Origin: Candidatus Nitrosopumilus limneticus
Lineage (GTDB): Archaea; Thermoproteota; Nitrososphaeria; Nitrososphaerales; Nitrosopumilaceae
DNA length: 64,000 nt
Assembly (NCBI GenBank): GCA_022117465.1
Contig: JAHCGZ010000004.1
Location: 79,355 to 143,354, forward strand
Direction of reading: 5' to 3'
How positions within the stretch are numbered: position 1 is the first letter of the stretch; each line of letters opens with the position of its first letter. Below the pieces are notes generated by a model. The model saw only the letters and a list, made by a program, of their open reading frames with translations. It was not told the origin of the DNA and ran no database searches. The position numbers and the translations under genes were made by a program. This document shows, in pieces, positions 60,408 to 64,000 of the stretch.

Positions 60408-61572
60408 TAATACTTCAAAATTTAAAATCATAGCAAGTGGTGTTATCCCATTTATTTTTGTTGTAATAATGATGATGTATATTTTTGGTCCTGGTGGCGA
60501 TTTGTTAAATTTTGGAGTTGCTCTTCCTGAAGTGACAATTGAAAAAGTAGATTTCATTGATTCAGAAATTCAAGCTACTGTAAGAAACACTGGTTCAATA
60601 CCTGTTCAAGTTGTGATGGCTGATGTAAATGATAGAATTCAACCAGCTGCTGTAGAGCCAGATGGATTTTTAGAACGATATGAAACAACTTTGGTTAGAA
60701 TTCCGTTTGAATGGAATGAATCTGAACCATATAGAATTGGTATTACAATTGATGATGGAACTCGTTTTGAAAAAGAAATTGAATCTGCTACTTTTAAACT
60801 AGAATTTACACCAAATCTTGCAATATTTTTTGCAATTATTGGAACATATGTTGGTATTATTCCTGTAATGATTGGACTGCTATGGCTTCCATTCATTAAA
60901 AAAATTAGCAAACAGAAATATCATTTCTTTTTGGCATTAACTGCTGGATTATTGTTATTTTTAGCAATTGATTCCATTGAAGAATCTATTGAAGTTTCTA
61001 ATAACAATTTGGCTAATACTTTCAACGGAACATTACTTGTTGTTACTGTTACTGTGTTGTCTTTTCTAGCATTATACTATCTTGGAAATAAAATTGTTGC
61101 AAAAGCTGATTCACTAAATTTCTCAAAACCTGTTGCAATTGGATTAATGATTTCTATTGGAATTGGATTACATAATTTTGGTGAAGGTCTAGCTATTGGT
61201 GCAGCAGTTGGAATTGGCTCCATGGCATTTAGTACATTTTTGATTGTTGGATTTGCTTTACATAATACTACTGAAGGCATTGCCATCGCAGCACCTATGT
61301 CTAGAGGAAAATTAATGCTTGGAAAATTAGCTATTATGGGTATGATTGCAGGCACACCTGCCATCTTTGGTGCCTGGATTGGAGGCTTTGCATATTCTCC
61401 ATTTACTTCTGTAATTTTCTTGGCTATTGGAGCAGGTGCTATTTTTCAAGTAATTTTGGTATTGATGAAATGGATTCAAAAAGAAAATGATGGAAATCTA
61501 TCTAACTTATCTGTTGTATCTGGATTTGCATTAGGAATGTTAGTGATGTATATTACTAGCATTTTGGTTTAG
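60397..61572 (+). CDS. ZIP-family metal transporter with extracellular N-terminal domain
   Basis: About 391 residues from ATG 60397; an ATG at 60361 would overlap the oxidase by 47 bp. One N-terminal helix (residues about 8-28), a 100-residue outer beta domain, then eight helices. The ZIP metal path is visible: Gly-Leu-His-Asn-Phe-Gly-Glu-Gly (near residue 255) and Leu-His-Asn-Thr-Thr-Glu-Gly (near 288). The N-terminal outer domain is unusual for ZIP proteins and, with the overlapping oxidase gene, suggests the oxidase and importer cooperate (for example oxidation or delivery of Cu/Fe). That link is inference. Confidence 0.88.
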   Translation: MIVSNTSKFKIIASGVIPFIFVVIMMMYIFGPGGDLLNFGVALPEVTIEKVDFIDSEIQATVRNTGSIPVQVVMADVNDRIQPAAVEPDGFLERYETTLVRIPFEWNESEPYRIGITIDDGTRFEKEIESATFKLEFTPNLAIFFAIIGTYVGIIPVMIGLLWLPFIKKISKQKYHFFLALTAGLLLFLAIDSIEESIEVSNNNLANTFNGTLLVVTVTVLSFLALYYLGNKIVAKADSLNFSKPVAIGLMISIGIGLHNFGEGLAIGAAVGIGSMAFSTFLIVGFALHNTTEGIAIAAPMSRGKLMLGKLAIMGMIAGTPAIFGAWIGGFAYSPFTSVIFLAIGAGAIFQVILVLMKWIQKENDGNLSNLSVVSGFALGMLVMYITSILV

Positions 61573-62927
61573 TTCGGTTCAGGATGTATTGTAATTACTG
61601 AATTTTTAATTTCTAATCTAATCGCATGTTCTATTTCTGATGTGACATCATGTACTTTTTCAATTGATAGTTCTTTATCAAAAGAACAATCAATATCAAT
61701 TTTGAGAATATTTTCAAATTTTAATGATAAAATCCTACCAACTTTTTTTACATCTGGGTAGCTTTCAACAATTTTTTTAATTTTTTCTTCAGTAACTGTA
61801 TCTTCCACATTAAAATTCTTTGGAACTTTTAGAAATGGTTCTAAATGAATTGTAGCATGAGTAATTTCAGGTATTTCTTTTTGTATTTTATTTTCTATAA
61901 TTTCAGAAATTTTATGTGCCGAAATTAAATTGATTTCTCTGTCTACCATTACATGTAAATTACAATATAATTTGTCTTTGGTCTTATGTGTAATTACATT
62001 ATGCACTCCTTTGACCCCTTCTACATTTTTTGCAATTTCTAAAATTTTTGCATCTAGTGGAACATTTTTCCAATTTGGTTCAAAATGAATTGTAATTCCT
62101 GAATTAGGAATTTTATTTTTAATATTTTTTTCAACACTATTGCTAATTTCATGTGCCTTTTCAAAACTTGTATCTCCTCTTAATGATATTGTTACATCGG
62201 CAAAAATTGTATCTCCTGATCTTCTCATTAGAATTGAACCTGTTTCCATAACTCCATTTGTTGAATTTGAAATCTCTCTAACATTTTTGACAAGTTCTGG
62301 AGATATTACATCTATCAAATCTAGTGCAGTTTTGGATATCAATTTTATACTAAGAATTGCTAACAATCCTCCTAGAATTAATGCTGCAACAAAATCCCCA
62401 AAATAAATTCCATATGTGACAAGAATTATTCCTATGATTGCAACTAAGGTAGAACCGAGATCCATAAGTGCATGATAGAAATCTGCTTTGAGAGTTGTAC
62501 CTCCAATTGCTTTGATACTTTTTCTAAGTAAGATTATTCTAAAAAAATCAATTCCTATTGTGTATAGTCCTCCAATTATTGCAAATAATCCTGGCAAAAG
62601 ATTTGGTGGTGGACTTTGTAATCTATCAATTGATTCATAAATGAAAAAGCAAGCAATTAGAAAAATTACTATTCCTCCAATTAATCCTCCTAATGATTCA
62701 ATTTTTCCATATCCGTAGGTATGTTCGGCATCTGCTGGCTTCATTGCCCATCTTGCTGCTAAAAGTAAAACTAGTGTTACTACTGCATCTAATAGTGCAT
62801 GAATACTGTCTGTAATTAGAGCAAGACTATTAGAAATTAAACCAAAAATTAATTCTACTACAAAAGCCGAAAGAATAGCAAATAAGGAAATTTGCAAAAC
62901 TTTAGTTCTTTGAGTAAATATTTCCAT
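61569..62927 (-). CDS. Cation diffusion facilitator (CDF) transporter with extended C-terminus
   Basis: A 452-residue protein. Six helices in residues 12-205 carry the CDF zinc site: Asp-Ser-x-His-x3-Asp in helix 2 (near 38-45) and His-x3-Asp in helix 5 (near 153-157). The remaining 240 residues look like three tandem copies of the cytosolic CDF dimer domain (each with an Ile-Thr-Ile-His-x-Glu-Pro-type end: near 290, 365 and 449), whereas most CDFs have one. It exports Zn2+, Mn2+ or Fe2+ in exchange for protons. The 4-bp overlap with ZIP is convergent. Confidence 0.9.
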   Translation of the reverse strand: MEIFTQRTKVLQISLFAILSAFVVELIFGLISNSLALITDSIHALLDAVVTLVLLLAARWAMKPADAEHTYGYGKIESLGGLIGGIVIFLIACFFIYESIDRLQSPPPNLLPGLFAIIGGLYTIGIDFFRIILLRKSIKAIGGTTLKADFYHALMDLGSTLVAIIGIILVTYGIYFGDFVAALILGGLLAILSIKLISKTALDLIDVISPELVKNVREISNSTNGVMETGSILMRRSGDTIFADVTISLRGDTSFEKAHEISNSVEKNIKNKIPNSGITIHFEPNWKNVPLDAKILEIAKNVEGVKGVHNVITHKTKDKLYCNLHVMVDREINLISAHKISEIIENKIQKEIPEITHATIHLEPFLKVPKNFNVEDTVTEEKIKKIVESYPDVKKVGRILSLKFENILKIDIDCSFDKELSIEKVHDVTSEIEHAIRLEIKNSVITIHPEPN

Positions 62928-63080
62928 TATATTCTATTATTTTATGATGTATTACATGTTTTTCAAATAACTAATAATTTGATAGTAATTCTAATTAATT
63001 GATTTTTAAATGGACCTGAATACTGTACTAGAAAAGCAACAATTAGACCATAAATTAGTCAAATTTTATTTGATTTAAAA

Positions 63081-63088
63081 TATAAATA
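63081..63088 (+). promoter_or_regulatory. TATA box of the CFI-box protein at 63108
   Basis: TATAAATA, with AT-rich flanks (TTTAAAATATAAATACC), centred about 24 bp upstream of the ATG. One of the best matches to the archaeal consensus in the window, so strong expression of a leaderless mRNA is likely. Confidence 0.7.
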
Positions 63089-63107
63089 CCATAAGAAACG
63101 ACTGAAA

Positions 63108-64000
63108 ATGAAAATGAAAGTATCTGGATTGCTAGCGTTTGCATTATTATCTATTTCAATTATGTCCTATGGTATGGGTGCTGTTGCTTTTGCAACTAGT
63201 GACCCTAATCCTGCATTATCGATTTCTAGTAATGCTGAAATTTATACAAATGGTGCACCTGTAACTATTTCTGGAACTATTGGCAAGTATGATCCTTTAT
63301 CACTATCTGCCAGTGCAGTTACTTATCTTGTAAAATCTCCAGACAACAGTATTGTAAGTATCGGACAAGTAATGCCAAAATCTGATGGCTCTTTTACATT
63401 TTCATTTCTTGCTTCTGGACCACTTTGGAAAAATAGTGGTGATTACACTATTAATGTAAAATACGGTGCAGATAAATCTGATGTTTCAATAAATTATGCC
63501 GGTGGAGAACCAATAATTTCTACACCAACACCAACTGAACCAACCACTGAACCAACCACTGAACCAACCACTGAACCAACCACTGAACCAACCACTGAAC
63601 CAACCACTGAAGTAGTTGAAGAAATGGTAGACTGTGGACCTGGAACTGAATCAGTAAATGGTGTATGTCAAGTAGTACAAACTACTACTGAAGAGAATGG
63701 CGGCGGTTGTCTAATTGCTACAGCCACATATGGTAGTGAGTTAGCTCCACAAGTACAATTGCTTAGAGAAATTAGAGATAACCAATTACTAAACACAGAA
63801 TCAGGTTCTGCATTTATGGGAACCTTCAATGACATTTACTATTCCTTCTCACCAACAATTGCAGATATGGAACGTCAAAGTCCAATCTTTAAAGAAATTG
63901 TAAAAGCTGGTTTAACTCCAATGCTCTCAACACTATCAATTATGGAAAATGCAAATTCAGAGTCTGAAGTATTGGGTTTGGGACTATCAGTTATTGCATT
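63108..64000 (+). CDS. Secreted surface protein with PTTE repeats and CFI-box domain (partial)
   Basis: Open to the window end (at least 297 residues). Signal peptide at residues 1-29 (Met-Lys-Met-Lys-Val then a hydrophobic core, ending Val-Ala-Phe-Ala). A beta-sandwich domain (about residues 38-140) resembles Ig/Big-like folds. It is followed by a Pro-Thr-Thr-Glu linker with six identical repeats, then a Cys-containing stretch and the CFI-box domain beginning Gly-Gly-Gly-Cys201-Leu-Ile-Ala-Thr-Ala-Thr-Tyr-Gly-Ser. The last part is cut. The domain DNA is very similar to 30561-30860. The Thr-rich linker would be heavily glycosylated in archaeal cell surfaces (inference). ATG 63108 is chosen by the TATA box. 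Confidence 0.85.
   Translation, partial: MKMKVSGLLAFALLSISIMSYGMGAVAFATSDPNPALSISSNAEIYTNGAPVTISGTIGKYDPLSLSASAVTYLVKSPDNSIVSIGQVMPKSDGSFTFSFLASGPLWKNSGDYTINVKYGADKSDVSINYAGGEPIISTPTPTEPTTEPTTEPTTEPTTEPTTEPTTEVVEEMVDCGPGTESVNGVCQVVQTTTEENGGGCLIATATYGSELAPQVQLLREIRDNQLLNTESGSAFMGTFNDIYYSFSPTIADMERQSPIFKEIVKAGLTPMLSTLSIMENANSESEVLGLGLSVIA
63540..63611 (+). repeat. Six tandem 12-bp repeats encoding Pro-Thr-Thr-Glu
   Basis: The unit CCAACCACTGAA is repeated six times without change, in frame in the surface protein, giving a PTTE linker. Exact identity suggests recent expansion by slippage, and copy number probably varies between strains. Confidence 0.95.

Noticed and set aside
63540-63611. CRISPR-like tandem repeat
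   Set aside because: Units are 12 bp with no spacers and are in frame in a protein, so this is a coding repeat.

Overview
The window reads as the chromosome of a low-GC, marine-type ammonia-oxidising archaeon (Nitrososphaerota, Nitrosopumilus-like). The reasons are archaeal information-processing genes (RFC large subunit, RpoN/Rpb10, ABCE1/RLI1, archaeal GluRS, Trm5, translin, archaeal-type uS2, uS4 and uS13), a lone 5S rRNA gene, archaeal isoprenoid lipid genes, an 11-subunit complex I without NuoEFG, a three-gene acetyl/propionyl-CoA carboxylase of the kind used in the thaumarchaeal 3-hydroxypropionate/4-hydroxybutyrate cycle, a multicopper oxidase beside a ZIP metal transporter, and TATA boxes about 24-30 bp upstream of many starts, the spacing expected for leaderless transcripts. 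I see no phage, insertion sequence or CRISPR; this is mostly core chromosome.

Layout. 1-1.6 kb: end of a succinate dehydrogenase operon. 1.6-5.8 kb: DUF59 protein, argH, tRNA-Lys and tRNA-Asp, an Ala-rich coiled-coil protein, a divergent glutamyl-tRNA-reductase-like gene and a DUF1059 mini-protein. 5.8-10.2 kb: FNR-type reductase, IMPase-family phosphatase, a hypothetical gene coupled to rfcL, and a Cys-rich protein. 10.3-14.4 kb: the biotin-dependent carboxylase operon and a peroxiredoxin. 14.5-24.9 kb: nuoABCDHIJKMLN. 24.9-29.6 kb: prenyl synthase, tRNA-Glu, a haem-oxygenase-fold protein, a CAT-anticodon tRNA, a candidate C/D-box sRNA, pyrE, a hypothetical gene and an S2P-type protease. 29.7-36.1 kb: Ard1/RimI, a CFI-box protein, trm5, RLI1, 5S rRNA, a mini C2H2 zinc finger, pepA and a DCC-family protein. 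36.2-39.5 kb: a pentose-phosphate operon whose first gene fuses the transketolase N-subunit to ribulose-5-phosphate 3-epimerase. 39.5-43.9 kb: small conserved genes, corA, tRNA-His and a frameshifted acetyltransferase. 43.9-52.1 kb: FAH-family gene, then gltX-idsA-idi-ipk-mvk-rpsB-eno-rpoN (lipid precursor plus translation/transcription genes) and tRNA-Leu. 52.1-58.4 kb: translin, nnrE, an MBL hydrolase, a CobT-like gene, glmS, uS4, uS13 and a Cys-rich mini-protein. 58.4-64 kb: small wHTH, membrane protein, multicopper oxidase, ZIP transporter, CDF transporter, and a second CFI-box protein cut by the window end.

Main points of interest: (1) the transketolase-N/RPE fusion, with TktC and transaldolase immediately downstream; (2) a type I IPP isomerase inside a mevalonate/lipid operon with Ala where the catalytic Cys should be; (3) a HemA homologue also lacking its catalytic Cys; (4) a candidate C/D-box guide RNA at 26700-26768; (5) an acetyltransferase broken by two single-base losses, both in homopolymers; (6) several small metal-binding or repeat proteins (5607-5771, 34073-34201, 39518-39775, 58176-58328); (7) two CFI-box proteins 33 kb apart with unusually similar DNA. 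All statements come from reading the sequence and recalling families; no database search was run.
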